Position numbers and translations under genes: made by a program. Under the pieces are notes generated by a model, which did not search any database, was not told where the DNA came from, and was given only the letters and a program-made list of their open reading frames with translations. This document shows, in pieces, positions 41,691 through 50,496 of a DNA stretch of 64,000 nucleotides. The number at the start of each line of letters is the position of its first letter. Position 1 is the stretch's first letter. The stretch is taken from contig JAKFDK010000010.1 of NCBI GenBank assembly GCA_036676195.1, forward strand, positions 110,152-174,151. Reading direction: 5' to 3'. This DNA is from JAKFDK01 sp036676195. GTDB taxonomy: Bacteria > Bacillota > Sulfobacillia > Symbiobacteriales > ZC4RG38.

Positions 41691-42773
41691 ATGCTGGAGA
41701 CCTCTGTGCTCGGCAAGCTGCAGAGTGTCGAAGAGCGTTACCTGGACCTTGAGCAACGGATGGGTGACCCAGCCGTTCTGGGCGACCAGAAAGAATTGCA
41801 AAAGACTGCCAAAGAGCACCGCAAGCTCGAAGCGGTGGTCATGAAATACCGTGAATACTGCAAGGTACTGGCTGACCTTGAGGGTGCCCGGGTCCTGTTG
41901 GCCGAGGCCGATGAGGACATGCGCGCAATGGCCAAGGAAGAGATGGACCAACTGCGGGCCCGGGAAGAAGTTTTGGAAAACGAAATGCGCATCCTTCTGC
42001 TGCCCCGCGATCCTAACGATGACCGCAACGTGATCATAGAAATCCGCAGTGGCGCCGGGGGTGAAGAGGCGGCCCTGTTTGCCGGGGACCTGTTCCGGAT
42101 GTACACCCGGTACGCGGAGCGCCGCGGGTGGAAGGTCGAAGTACTGGACGGCAACCCCACGGATCTGGGTGGCTACAGCTACGTGAGCTTTCAGATTACC
42201 GCCGACGGTGCCTACAGCCGCCTGAAGTATGAGGGGGGCGTGCACCGGGTGCAGCGGGTCCCGGTTACCGAAGCCCAGGGCCGCATTCAGACCTCCACCG
42301 CTACGGTGGCCGTTATGCCAGAGGCCGGCGATGTGGACGTGGTCATTGACCCCAAGGATCTGAAGGTGGATACCCTGCGCTCAGGCGGCGCCGGCGGCCA
42401 GCATGTGAATAAGACTGAGTCAGCCGTGCGGTTTACCCATTTGCCCACCGGAATCGTCGTGCTCTGCCAGGAGGAGCGCAGCCAGGTCCAGAACCGGGAG
42501 AAAGGCATGCGGCTCCTGCGGACAAAACTGTTCGACCTTTACTCCGAGCAGGCCCGCAGTGCCGAGGAAGCAACCCGGCGGTCCCAGGTGGGTACAGGGG
42601 ACCGCTCTGAGCGCATTCGCACGTATAATTTCCCGGAAAGTCGGATCAGCGACCACCGGATCAAGCTCACCCTCTACAGGCTGCAGCAGTTCCTGGAGGG
42701 TGACATCGATGAGATGATCGAAGCCCTGATTGCCAATGACCAGGCGGAAAAGCTGGCGGCCATGGAGGCGTAG
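41691..42773 (+). CDS. prfA: peptide chain release factor 1
   Basis: 360 residues from the ATG at 41691, eight bases after GGAAGGTG. RF1 recognises UAA and UAG. The stop-codon-reading tripeptide is PVT in QRVPVTEAQGRIQTS, in the position of the PxT motif that marks RF1 rather than RF2. The catalytic GGQ is in GGAGGQHVNKTES. The peptidyl-tRNA hydrolysis core (RSQVQNREKGMRLL) and C-terminal end are complete. The frame upstream runs into the terminator and is not used. It is followed at once by prmC, which methylates the GGQ glutamine. Confidence 0.98.
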   Translation: MLETSVLGKLQSVEERYLDLEQRMGDPAVLGDQKELQKTAKEHRKLEAVVMKYREYCKVLADLEGARVLLAEADEDMRAMAKEEMDQLRAREEVLENEMRILLLPRDPNDDRNVIIEIRSGAGGEEAALFAGDLFRMYTRYAERRGWKVEVLDGNPTDLGGYSYVSFQITADGAYSRLKYEGGVHRVQRVPVTEAQGRIQTSTATVAVMPEAGDVDVVIDPKDLKVDTLRSGGAGGQHVNKTESAVRFTHLPTGIVVLCQEERSQVQNREKGMRLLRTKLFDLYSEQARSAEEATRRSQVGTGDRSERIRTYNFPESRISDHRIKLTLYRLQQFLEGDIDEMIEALIANDQAEKLAAMEA

Positions 42774-42777
42774 CCGG

Positions 42778-43635
42778 ATGCTAACGATCCGGAAAGCCCT
42801 CGTAGAGGCAACCCGCCGGCTGCGGGAGGCCGGGATCGGATCCGCCCGCCAGGAAGCGTCGTGGCTGTTGGCCCACGCTCTGGGCATCACTCCCGGGGAA
42901 CTGCACCTGCAGGCAGAGCGGACGGTACCGGCCGGTGCCGACACCGCCTTCACCGCCCTGGTCGATCAGCGGGCCTGCCGGGTGCCGCTGCAGTATCTGT
43001 TGGGCACCCAGGAGTTCCTGGGCCTTTCCTTCACCGTGACACCGGCTGTCCTGATCCCGCGGCCGGACACCGAGGTGCTGGTGCAGTCCCTGGCCCAGCG
43101 GCTGCCGGCGGCCTTTCCCCATCATCGGGATCTGCGCGTGGCCGACATTGGCACCGGATCCGGGTGTGTGGCAGTGGGGTTGTGCCACCTGCTCCCCGCG
43201 GTTCAGGTGGTGGCGGTAGATCTCTCAGCCGAGGCCCTTGCGGTGGCGGCGGCCAATGCCAGCCGGCTGGGTACGTCCGCACGGGTGGCATTTCGCCATG
43301 GTGACCTGTACGGTCCCCTGGCCGGGGAACAGTTCCACGCCATTGCCAGCAATCCGCCGTACATTCCGGCGGCCGAGATGGATACCCTTGAGCCCGAGGT
43401 CCGCCTGCACGAGCCGCAGGCAGCCCTCACGCCCGGAGGCGACGGCCTGGCGGTGATTTGCCGGTTGATTGCCGGAGCCCGGGAGCACCTGTTCCCGGGT
43501 GGCCTGCTGGCTTTGGAAGTGGGCCGCGGGCAGGCAGCAGTGGTCATGGAGCTGCTACAGGAGCAAGGGTTTCGGGTCGAGGCGTTCCAGGACTCCCTGG
43601 GACACCTTCGTTGCGTTCATGGGGCATACTGGTAA
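42778..43635 (+). CDS. prmC: release factor glutamine methyltransferase
   Basis: Methylates the glutamine of the GGQ motif in RF1 and RF2. 285 residues from the ATG at 42778, four bases after the prfA stop, with GGAGGCG inside the end of prfA as ribosome-binding site. An N-terminal helical domain is followed by the SAM-binding motif VADIGTGSGCVAVGL and the diagnostic NPPYIP at about residue 195. The C-terminal segment EVGRGQAAVVMELLQEQGF is typical. It is surely translated together with prfA. Confidence 0.97.
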   Translation: MLTIRKALVEATRRLREAGIGSARQEASWLLAHALGITPGELHLQAERTVPAGADTAFTALVDQRACRVPLQYLLGTQEFLGLSFTVTPAVLIPRPDTEVLVQSLAQRLPAAFPHHRDLRVADIGTGSGCVAVGLCHLLPAVQVVAVDLSAEALAVAAANASRLGTSARVAFRHGDLYGPLAGEQFHAIASNPPYIPAAEMDTLEPEVRLHEPQAALTPGGDGLAVICRLIAGAREHLFPGGLLALEVGRGQAAVVMELLQEQGFRVEAFQDSLGHLRCVHGAYW

Positions 43636-43707
43636 AGGGCAGGAGAAGCCTCTGTGCATCCCGAAGCATTGTGCACGCTTCCGTTTCCAGGAAAGGGAGG
43701 GGTGACG

Positions 43708-44760
43708 GTGAAGACCCGCATTCTTAAGGTCGATCCCCGCCGTCCTGAGCCCGAACCCATCCGGGCCGCGGCCGAGGTCCTGCGCGGCGGCGGCCTGGTG
43801 GCGTTCCCCACTGAGACGGTATACGGATTGGGCGCCAATGCTCTGGACCCCGAGGCGGTGGCTGCGATTTTTCGTGCCAAGGGGCGCCCGGCCGACAATC
43901 CGCTGATCGTACATGTAGCCGACCGGCAATGGGTGCAGGAACTGGTGAAAGTACTGCCGGACCAGGCTCAAGTGCTGATCGACCGGTTCTGGCCCGGCCC
44001 TCTGACTGTGGCGTTACCCAAACAGCCTCATATCCCCGACATAGTGACGGGGGGTCTTTCCACTGTGGGTGTGCGCATGCCGGCTCACCCGGTTGCCCTG
44101 GCCCTGATCAAGGCAGCGGGGGTACCCATTGCCGCACCCAGCGCCAACCTCAGCGGACGTCCGAGTCCTACGACGGCTGAAGACGTGTGGGAAGACCTGA
44201 ACGGCCGCGTCGATCTGATCCTGGACGGCGGCGAAACGGGCGTGGGCCTGGAATCCACCTTCCTTGACCTGTCCACCGACCCACCGGTGCTGTGCCGGCC
44301 GGGCGGCATTAACCCCAGTGACATTTGTAGTGTAATCGGCCCGATTCAAATTGACCCCTCTGTATACGCCAACCTGGAGGAACACGAAATGCCGCGTTCT
44401 CCAGGGCAGAAATATACCCATTACGCCCCCAAGGCCGAGGTTCTGGTCGTGGAGGGGGCCCTCGAGACAGTGCACGCGAAGATCAACAGTCTGGCGTACG
44501 AGTACATGCAAGAGGGACGACGGGTGGGTGTACTGGCCACAGCGGAAAGCCGTGGCGTGTACCAGGTGCCGGTGGTGCTGGAAATCGGTAGCCGCAAGAA
44601 CTTACCCATGATCGCCAGTGCTCTCTTCTCGACCTTGCGAGCATTTGACCGCCATGGTGTGGAAGTGGTGCTGGCCGAGTCATTGCCCGAGGAGGGCATT
44701 GGCCTGGCGGTGATGAACCGTCTGCGCAAGGCAGCGGGCGGACGGGTTATCCGTGTGTAG
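43708..44760 (+). CDS. ywlC: L-threonylcarbamoyladenylate synthase
   Basis: Sua5/YwlC-type enzyme that makes threonylcarbamoyl-AMP from threonine, bicarbonate and ATP for t6A37 of ANN-decoding tRNAs. 350 residues from the GTG at 43708 after AAAGGGAGGGG; GTG codons at 43654 and 43702 are alternatives. The YrdC domain has GGLVAFPTETVYGLGANAL, KGRPADNPLIVHV and APSANLSGRPSPT. A C-terminal Sua5 domain (SPGQKYTHYAPKAEV onward) closes over the active site, so this is the long form. It precedes ywlE as in Bacillus, though the intervening ywlD (manganese efflux) is absent. Confidence 0.96.
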   Translation: MKTRILKVDPRRPEPEPIRAAAEVLRGGGLVAFPTETVYGLGANALDPEAVAAIFRAKGRPADNPLIVHVADRQWVQELVKVLPDQAQVLIDRFWPGPLTVALPKQPHIPDIVTGGLSTVGVRMPAHPVALALIKAAGVPIAAPSANLSGRPSPTTAEDVWEDLNGRVDLILDGGETGVGLESTFLDLSTDPPVLCRPGGINPSDICSVIGPIQIDPSVYANLEEHEMPRSPGQKYTHYAPKAEVLVVEGALETVHAKINSLAYEYMQEGRRVGVLATAESRGVYQVPVVLEIGSRKNLPMIASALFSTLRAFDRHGVEVVLAESLPEEGIGLAVMNRLRKAAGGRVIRV

Positions 44761-44806
44761 AACCGGGAAGTGCCTGGCCGTGGCCCGCCCAGCGGGAGGG
44801 AACGTT

Positions 44807-45271
44807 GTGCCCAAGGTTCTGTTTGTGTGCACAGGGAATACCTGCCGGAGCCCGATGGCTGCGGCGATCATGCGCCGCATGGCCGAGCAACAAGCGGTTG
44901 ACATCGAAGTCGTTTCAGCCGGGACCTTTGCGGCTCCGGGTATACCGGCAACCCCTGAAGCCTACGCCGCATTATTGAGCCGGGGGGTTGATCCCGGAGA
45001 ACACCGCTCGGCATTGCTGACCCGTGAAATGGTGGCGGGCGCGGATCTGGTGCTGACCATGACCGTAAAGCACAAGGAGTTTGTCACCAGTATTGCCCCC
45101 GAGGCAACTCCGCGGGTCCTTTCCCTGGCAGAATACGCGGGCGAAGGGGCCATGGATATTCCTGATCCGTTCGGGCAGGACCTGGCGAAATACAAGCAGA
45201 CGGCTGAGGTATTGGACCGACTTGTGCGGGCCGCCTTGGACCGGCTTCTCAAGGAGGCGGACACCCGATGA
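44807..45271 (+). CDS. ywlE: protein-arginine phosphatase (YwlE family)
   Basis: 154-residue member of the low-molecular-weight tyrosine phosphatase fold. The P-loop is CTGNTCRSP at residues 8-16 from the GTG at 44807. The threonine in the middle of that loop is the residue reported to make Bacillus YwlE specific for phosphoarginine rather than phosphotyrosine. The general-acid aspartate lies in IPDPFGQD. It would reverse McsB-type arginine phosphorylation, which marks proteins for ClpCP. The gene context (ywlC before, rpiB after) is that of YwlE. The stop overlaps the rpiB start by four bases. Confidence 0.92.
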   Translation: MPKVLFVCTGNTCRSPMAAAIMRRMAEQQAVDIEVVSAGTFAAPGIPATPEAYAALLSRGVDPGEHRSALLTREMVAGADLVLTMTVKHKEFVTSIAPEATPRVLSLAEYAGEGAMDIPDPFGQDLAKYKQTAEVLDRLVRAALDRLLKEADTR

Positions 45272-45729
45272 TCGTCGGCATCGGTTGCGATCATGGTGGG
45301 TTGGACCTGAAGCAAGTGGTATTGGATACGATCAAGGAACTGCAGATCGAAAGTCGGGATTTTGGCACCTTTACGTCAGATTCCGTGGATTACCCGGACT
45401 TTGCCCGTCCAGTGGCGATGGCTGTCAAAGAGCGTGCCGTCCAGCTTGGGATTCTCATCTGCGGCACCGGGATTGGCATCTCCATTGCCGCCAATAAAGT
45501 GCCGGGGATCCGGGCTGCTCTTTGTGCCGACACGTTTTCAGCTAAAATGGCACGGGCGCACAACGATGCCAATGTCCTATGCCTGGGCGCTCGTACCCTG
45601 GGACCTGGTCTGGCCCAGGAAATCGTGCGGGCGTTCCTGGCCGGGAAATTTGAGGGTGGGCGTCACGCGGCGCGGGTCGCCAAGATCCACGCCATCGAAA
45701 CAGAGTGCAGCGCTGCTAGCCAGGGGTGA
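45268..45729 (+). CDS. rpiB: ribose-5-phosphate isomerase B
   Basis: 153 residues. Interconverts ribose 5-phosphate and ribulose 5-phosphate. The start ATGA overlaps the ywlE stop. Hallmarks are GCDHGGLDLK at the start, VDYPDFARPVA, the catalytic cysteine region LICGTGIGISIAANK, and HNDANVLCLGART. Together with tal and glpX in this window it belongs to pentose phosphate and hexose metabolism. Confidence 0.97.
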   Translation: MIVGIGCDHGGLDLKQVVLDTIKELQIESRDFGTFTSDSVDYPDFARPVAMAVKERAVQLGILICGTGIGISIAANKVPGIRAALCADTFSAKMARAHNDANVLCLGARTLGPGLAQEIVRAFLAGKFEGGRHAARVAKIHAIETECSAASQG

Positions 45730-45736
45730 GTGCAAG

Positions 45737-46327
45737 GTGGCGACTCCGGACGTGGAGCTTCCCGATCCCACAGCCCTGTTCCTGGCCGAAATCCGCCGGG
45801 ACATGCTCCGGGCCGTCAGTGACCTCATTGCGGCGGCGGGGCTCCGGTCCGGGCAACTGCTGGTGGTGGGCTGTTCCACCAGCGAGGTCGCCGGTTCCAC
45901 CATTGGTTCCGGTGGATCACTGCAGGTAGCCGACACCCTGCTGGAGGCCGTCTCTGAACTCACGCAGCAGCAGGGGATTTATCTGGCCTGCCAGTGTTGC
46001 GAGCATCTCAACCGCGCCCTGGTGGTGTCCGGCGAATGCCGTGACCGCTACGGACTTGAAGAGGTTTCGGTGGTTCCGGTTCCCAAGGCCGGTGGAGCCT
46101 TTGCTGCCAGCGCCATGGGTCGCCTGCCCCAGGCGGCAGTGGTGGAGGATTTGCGGAACCAGGCCCATGCCGGCCTGGACATCGGACAAACACTGATCGG
46201 CATGCATTTACGCCGGGTGGCGGTGCCGATACGCCTGGGCCTGAAAAACATCGGCCAGGCAGTTTTGACGGCCGCCCGCACTCGCCCCAGGCTGATTGGT
46301 GGCGAGCGTGCCATTTACCGGCTATGA
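45737..46327 (+). CDS. ywlG: DUF436 family protein (YwlG-like)
   Basis: 196 residues from the GTG at 45737, seven bases after AGGGGTGAG. It has LLVVGCSTSEVAG and GIYLACQCCEHLNRALV, which are strongly conserved in the YwlG family, and ends GLKNIGQAVLTAARTRPRLIGGERA. The gene almost always sits between rpiB and glyA or upp in Firmicutes. Its function is not known. The frame is open back through rpiB in shadow. It lies seven bases after rpiB and is probably translated with it. Confidence 0.92.
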   Translation: MATPDVELPDPTALFLAEIRRDMLRAVSDLIAAAGLRSGQLLVVGCSTSEVAGSTIGSGGSLQVADTLLEAVSELTQQQGIYLACQCCEHLNRALVVSGECRDRYGLEEVSVVPVPKAGGAFAASAMGRLPQAAVVEDLRNQAHAGLDIGQTLIGMHLRRVAVPIRLGLKNIGQAVLTAARTRPRLIGGERAIYRL

Positions 46328-46373
46328 AGGATTGAACGTCCGTCCTTTTGGGGGACGGGGGGAGGCGGATTCC

Positions 46374-47003
46374 GTGGGCCGGGTTGTCATTGTCGATCAT
46401 CCGTTGGTGCAACACAAACTGAGCCTGATGCGCGATGAACAGACCGGCGCCAAGGACTTCCGGGAGCTGCTTGAAGAGGTCGCCATGCTGATGGCCTACG
46501 AGGTCACGCGGGACTTTCCCACCGAAGAAGTTGAGGTGAAGACCCCCCTGACCACCGCCAAGTGCCGGATGCTGTCTGGCAAGAAGGTCGCTCTGGTACC
46601 TGTCCTGCGGGCAGGTCTGGGGATGGTGGGCGGGGTACTCAGGCTGATTCCCACCGCCAAGGTTGGGCATGTGGGGATGTTCCGGGACCCGGAGACCCAC
46701 CAGCCGGTGGAGTATTACTGCAAGTTACCCCCGGATCCGGTGGAGCGTGAGGTTATGGTCCTGGACCCCATGCTGGCGACAGGCGGGAGTGCCGTGGCTG
46801 CGCTCCGGCTCCTGAAAGAGAAGGGAGCCCGCTCCTTGCGACTGATCACCCTGGTGTCGGCGCCGGAGGGGATCCAGGCTGTGCAGGAGCAGCATCCGGA
46901 CGTGAACATCTATACCGCTGCCGTGGACTGGTACCTGAACGACCACGCCTATATCGTGCCGGGCCTTGGCGATGCAGGAGACCGGCTGTTCGGTACAAAA
47001 TAA
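46374..47003 (+). CDS. upp: uracil phosphoribosyltransferase
   Basis: 209 residues, the standard length, from the GTG at 46374, eight bases after GGGGGGAGG. Salvages uracil to UMP with PRPP. Motifs are DHPLVQHKLSLMRDEQT at the N-terminus, VLRAGLGMVGG, the PRPP-binding loop LDPMLATGGSA, and the uracil-binding YIVPGLGDAGDRLFGTK at the end. The usual neighbour glyA is missing between ywlG and upp. Confidence 0.98.
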   Translation: MGRVVIVDHPLVQHKLSLMRDEQTGAKDFRELLEEVAMLMAYEVTRDFPTEEVEVKTPLTTAKCRMLSGKKVALVPVLRAGLGMVGGVLRLIPTAKVGHVGMFRDPETHQPVEYYCKLPPDPVEREVMVLDPMLATGGSAVAALRLLKEKGARSLRLITLVSAPEGIQAVQEQHPDVNIYTAAVDWYLNDHAYIVPGLGDAGDRLFGTK

Positions 47004-47057
47004 GCGGAACGATCCCCGGACCCATGGCCGGGGGGACCGGGGAGGCAGGCAACGCAT

Positions 47058-47546
47058 ATGACCGACCACCGCCGCCCAACGTGGGACGACTATTTCATTA
47101 ACATGGCCAAGCTGGCTGCAACTCGGGCAACCTGTCCCCGCCGCCGGGTGGGCGCGGTTCTGGTGCGTGACAACCGATTGATTGCCACCGGCTACAACGG
47201 TGCTGTGCGCGGGACCCCGCACTGTGATGATGTCGGCTGCCTGATGGTGAACGGCCACTGTGTTCGCACAGTACACAGTGAACTGAACACCCTGTTACAG
47301 TGTGCTTTGAACGGGGTCAGCAGCGCCGGGTCCACGATGTATTGCACCGATTTCCCTTGTGTGAACTGTGCCAAGGCGCTTGTGCAGGGTGGGATCACCC
47401 GGCTGATCTTCCTGGTCGACTACCCGGATGTGAACTCAGCCGCCGTCCTACAGGCCGGCGGTGTAGCGCTGTATCACGCCATTGAATCCACGCAGGGCTA
47501 TCAACTGATATCGGACCCCCGCGGCGGGCAAACGCCCGCCCAGTAA
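47058..47546 (+). CDS. comEB: dCMP deaminase (ComEB-like cytidine deaminase family)
   Basis: 162 residues from the ATG at 47058, after GGGGAGG. Makes dUMP for thymidylate synthesis. The zinc site is His73 with Glu75 as proton shuttle, in TVHSELN, and Cys101 and Cys104 in PCVNC. The usual motif is HAE; the Ala to Ser change here keeps the catalytic residues. An additional cysteine-rich stretch (PHCDDVGCLMVNGHC) is typical of ComEB/dCMP deaminases. It lies between upp and a MazG-like gene, so three nucleotide-metabolism genes are adjacent. Confidence 0.93.
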   Translation: MTDHRRPTWDDYFINMAKLAATRATCPRRRVGAVLVRDNRLIATGYNGAVRGTPHCDDVGCLMVNGHCVRTVHSELNTLLQCALNGVSSAGSTMYCTDFPCVNCAKALVQGGITRLIFLVDYPDVNSAAVLQAGGVALYHAIESTQGYQLISDPRGGQTPAQ

Positions 47547-47569
47547 GCGCGCAAAGGAGGTCGTCCCGG

Positions 47570-47926
47570 GTGCGCACCACCAAGGCTATTCCCCTGCCCA
47601 AGCTCGATCGAATTCAGGGTCACGTAACGGTGGAGTCCACAGCGTTAAAGCTGATGGAAGAGGCGGGCGAACTCGGGGCTGCCATCAGCCGGTTTCGCGG
47701 GCTGTCCGGCATTCAGCCCAAGGCAGGCGCCCAACCGGATGACCTGCTGCAGGATGTGGCGCGGGAATTGTTGGACGTGGCGCAGACTGCTATTACCATG
47801 ATGTTTGTCTTACAGGAGCAGCATGGGCTCGACATTGAGTGCGTAGTGGGTGAACATCTGCAAAAACTCACCCGAAAAGGTTATCTGACCCCCATACCTG
47901 ATGCTTCGCCCGGCGAAGACCTTTGA
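47570..47926 (+). CDS. MazG-like nucleotide pyrophosphohydrolase family protein
   Basis: 118 residues from the GTG at 47570, nine bases after AAAGGAGG. The sequence LKLMEEAGELGAAISRF, then ELLDVAQTAITMMFVL, carries the EExxE and ExxD metal-binding pattern of the all-alpha NTP pyrophosphatase (MazG) superfamily. Such proteins hydrolyse unwanted nucleoside triphosphates. The C-terminus ends LTRKGYLTPIPDA as in several Firmicute MazG-like proteins. The wecA promoter overlaps its stop codon. Confidence 0.85.
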   Translation: MRTTKAIPLPKLDRIQGHVTVESTALKLMEEAGELGAAISRFRGLSGIQPKAGAQPDDLLQDVARELLDVAQTAITMMFVLQEQHGLDIECVVGEHLQKLTRKGYLTPIPDASPGEDL

Positions 47927-47951
47927 CAAGCAACAGCGCCGCGAGTATAAT
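47923..47951 (+). promoter_or_regulatory. perfect-consensus sigma-A promoter for wecA
   Basis: TTGACA (47923-47928), 17 bases, TATAAT (47946-47951): both boxes and the spacing are ideal. The -35 overlaps the stop codon of the MazG-like gene. Confidence 0.9.
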
Positions 47952-48023
47952 TCATCGTGTTCTGCGCAGCACAAATGCTGGAAGGATATTCTCGCGGACC
48001 TTATTAGGGGTTGACCAGCCGAA

Positions 48024-49085
48024 ATGAGCCAGGTGTTCCTGCCCTTTGGGCTTTCCCTACTGGTAGCCTTATGCCTGACTCCCATCGCGCGGCAGATTGC
48101 GTTGCGGGTGGGATGCATGGACCCTGTGGTGAACCGGAGTATGCATCATGAACCCAAGCCCTACCTGGGCGGCGTCGCCATTTATGTGGCCTTTGCCATC
48201 GCCGTGTTGGCGGTGGCCCAGCCGCTTGATAAGGGCCTGGTGGGTATACTCATCTGTGGTGGCCTGATCCTCGTCATCGGACTGGTGGACGATTTCCTGC
48301 GTCCGACCGGCATCCCTGCCAAGTACAAGTTTGCCCTGCAAGCGCTGGTGGCGGCGATTCTGGTGGTGGGCTTTGATGTGCGGGTCCTGGGATTGGGAAC
48401 CCCGTTCGCGGACAAGCTGGCCTGGTTCCCGTTGAGCGGGTGGATCAGTATTCCCCTCAGCATTTTCTGGATCATCAGCTTCACCAATGTGGTCAACCTG
48501 ATCGATGGCCTGGACGGGCTGGCTGCCGGGATTTCCACCATTGGTGCACTTACCCTGTTTCTGGTCGCCTTGCATCAGGGCCAGATGATAACGATGGTAC
48601 TGACCGCGGCCCTGGCTGGATCAGCTATTGGGTTTCTGCGCTATAATTTTAACCCGGCCAAGATCTTTATGGGCGACGCCGGTGCCTTGTTTCTCGGCTT
48701 TGCCCTGGGCGCCGTCTCCATCCATGGAGTCCTGAAGAGCGCCGCAACTGTTGGTATAGTTGTGCCTGTGCTTGCTCTGGGTCTGCCAATTTTCGACACA
48801 GCCTTTGCCATTGTCCGCCGTGTGGTCAACGGTCGGTCGATCGGTGAAGCCGACCGAGACCACTTGCATCACCGGCTCATTCGGATGGGCTTGAGCGTTC
48901 GCAGCGCCGTGCTGGTCATGTGGGTGATTTCCGCCTGGCTGGGTCTGTCCGCAGTGGCTGTGTCCGAGGTTGCTTCTACCGACGCCGTGATCCTGGTCAG
49001 TGTGGTGGTCGGAGCTATGATATTCGGTGCGCTCAAGCTGGGGTTGCTGGGCGTCGATGTCCGGCGGCGAAACGTGAACTCATGA
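48024..49085 (+). CDS. wecA: undecaprenyl-phosphate N-acetylglucosaminyl 1-phosphate transferase (WecA/TagO family)
   Basis: 353-residue polytopic membrane enzyme that starts wall-polymer synthesis by joining GlcNAc-1-phosphate to undecaprenyl phosphate. The ATG at 48024 has a modest ribosome-binding site. About eleven hydrophobic segments are seen. Cytoplasmic motifs are GLVDDFLRPTGIPAKYKF, NVVNLIDGLDGLAAGIS, KIFMGDAGALFLGF, and the HxHH-type motif DRDHLHHRLI. Acting with the WecB epimerase next door, it likely begins the secondary cell wall polymer to which the SLH proteins bind; this link is inference. It has an ideal promoter and a terminator-like hairpin behind it. Confidence 0.95.
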   Translation: MSQVFLPFGLSLLVALCLTPIARQIALRVGCMDPVVNRSMHHEPKPYLGGVAIYVAFAIAVLAVAQPLDKGLVGILICGGLILVIGLVDDFLRPTGIPAKYKFALQALVAAILVVGFDVRVLGLGTPFADKLAWFPLSGWISIPLSIFWIISFTNVVNLIDGLDGLAAGISTIGALTLFLVALHQGQMITMVLTAALAGSAIGFLRYNFNPAKIFMGDAGALFLGFALGAVSIHGVLKSAATVGIVVPVLALGLPIFDTAFAIVRRVVNGRSIGEADRDHLHHRLIRMGLSVRSAVLVMWVISAWLGLSAVAVSEVASTDAVILVSVVVGAMIFGALKLGLLGVDVRRRNVNS

Positions 49086-49104
49086 CTATAGCGGCTGGGC
49101 GGAG

Positions 49105-49126
49105 GGCGGAAAGCCTTCCGCCTTTT
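49105..49126 (+). terminator. intrinsic terminator between wecA and wecB
   Basis: GGCGGAA (49105-49111), loop AGCC, TTCCGCC (49116-49122), then TTTT. It lies 20 bases before the wecB start, so some transcripts must read through or wecB has a promoter I did not find. Confidence 0.65.
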
Positions 49127-49146
49127 GACCGATGGGGGCTGTAAGA

Positions 49147-50307
49147 GTGGCTGGTGTGCAAAGAAAAGTGCTGGCAGTTTTTGGAACGCGCCCGGAGGCA
49201 ACCAAAATGGGTCCGGTCGTGCATGCGCTGCGCCGCTACCCCCAGTGGTTTGACGCCCGAGTGGTGGTAACGGGCCAACATAAAGAACAACTACATCAGG
49301 CGCTTGCAGCCTTTCAGATTCAGCCGGACATTGATCTGCAGATCATGCAGCACCGGCAGACGCTGACCCAGGTGTTTACCGCGGCGCTTACCGGACTGGA
49401 CGCAGCCTTTCAGGCGGAGCGTCCCGACCTGGTGCTCGTACACGGTGATACGGCAACCACCATGATTGGTACGTTGGCTGCTTTCTACAATCGGATACCC
49501 GTTGGCCATGTCGAGGCCGGGCTACGCACATACAACAAGTATTCACCCTTCCCGGAAGAGATCAACCGGCGGATTACTGATGTGGTGGCAGACTTGCTGT
49601 TTGCGCCCACGCCCCTGAACCGCAAGAACCTGTTAGGAGAAGGGGCTGACCCGGCGGCGATTTTTGTCACCGGGCAAACTGGGGTGGATGCTACCCTGCA
49701 TGCATTTCGGAAAAACTATCAGTTTACAGAATCCCGGCTACAAGCCATCGACTTCCGGGCGCACCGGGTGATTGCCGTAACGGCCCACCGGCGGGAAAAC
49801 TGGGGGGAACCGCTGCGGCAAATGTGCGCGGCGATCAGGCGGCTGGTGGATGAACATCAGGATGCCTTCCTTGTATATCCGGTGCACCTGAGTCCGGCCG
49901 TGCGCGAGGTGGTAACGCCGGCGCTGTCACAACACCCGCGAATTCTACTTACCGACCCATTGGTATACGAGGATATGATTCACTTGATGGCCAATTCCTA
50001 TATGATCATGAGCGATTCCGGTGGCCTGCAAGAGGAAGCTCCCATTTTCGGCAAGCCCCTGGTGCTAATGCGGGATACCACCGAGCGCCCGGAGGCACTG
50101 ACCGCCGGTGTGGTGGTTCTGGCGGGCAACACGGAGGAAGGGGTCTACCAGGCAGGGTATCGTCTGCTCAACGACGACGCACACTACCAGACCGTGGCCC
50201 AGGCCCGCAATCCATTTGGCGACGGTCGTGCCTCCGAGCGCATTGCTTTGTACCTGGCCCACCATTTCGGTTTTGCGACCGAGCCCCCAGGCGAATTCAC
50301 ACCATAA
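49147..50307 (+). CDS. wecB: UDP-N-acetylglucosamine 2-epimerase (non-hydrolysing)
   Basis: About 386 residues. Interconverts UDP-GlcNAc and UDP-ManNAc for wall polymers. The chosen GTG at 49147 is eight bases after GGGGG; an ATG at 49132 sits right on the terminator hairpin. Motifs: VFGTRPEATKMGPVV, VHGDTATTMIG, HVEAGLRTYNKYSPFPEEINRRITD (shown in outline at about 115-140), TAHRRENWG, and SDSGGLQEEAP. This order before the atp operon is known from Bacillus, where mnaA precedes atpI. Confidence 0.96.
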   Translation: MAGVQRKVLAVFGTRPEATKMGPVVHALRRYPQWFDARVVVTGQHKEQLHQALAAFQIQPDIDLQIMQHRQTLTQVFTAALTGLDAAFQAERPDLVLVHGDTATTMIGTLAAFYNRIPVGHVEAGLRTYNKYSPFPEEINRRITDVVADLLFAPTPLNRKNLLGEGADPAAIFVTGQTGVDATLHAFRKNYQFTESRLQAIDFRAHRVIAVTAHRRENWGEPLRQMCAAIRRLVDEHQDAFLVYPVHLSPAVREVVTPALSQHPRILLTDPLVYEDMIHLMANSYMIMSDSGGLQEEAPIFGKPLVLMRDTTERPEALTAGVVVLAGNTEEGVYQAGYRLLNDDAHYQTVAQARNPFGDGRASERIALYLAHHFGFATEPPGEFTP

Positions 50308-50419
50308 GCTACCCTACTATTCGAATCCGGCAACTTTCACGTGGGCCTGTGGCGGTGGCCTTTCCACGGCGGAATTAGTACTCTTCCTTAAACGAATTGC
50401 ACGCGTGCTTGAATTTGGG

Positions 50420-50449
50420 TTGTGCAGGCTACGCGTTGTATTGTATAAT
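50420..50449 (+). promoter_or_regulatory. likely promoter of the atp operon
   Basis: A perfect TATAAT at 50444-50449 with a weak -35 TTGTGC at 50420-50425, 18 bases apart. The first gene starts 48 bases downstream. Confidence 0.6.
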
Positions 50450-50496
50450 CGCCATCGGGAGTCTAGGGTGGCCGGCAGCAAAGGGGGACTTCCGCC

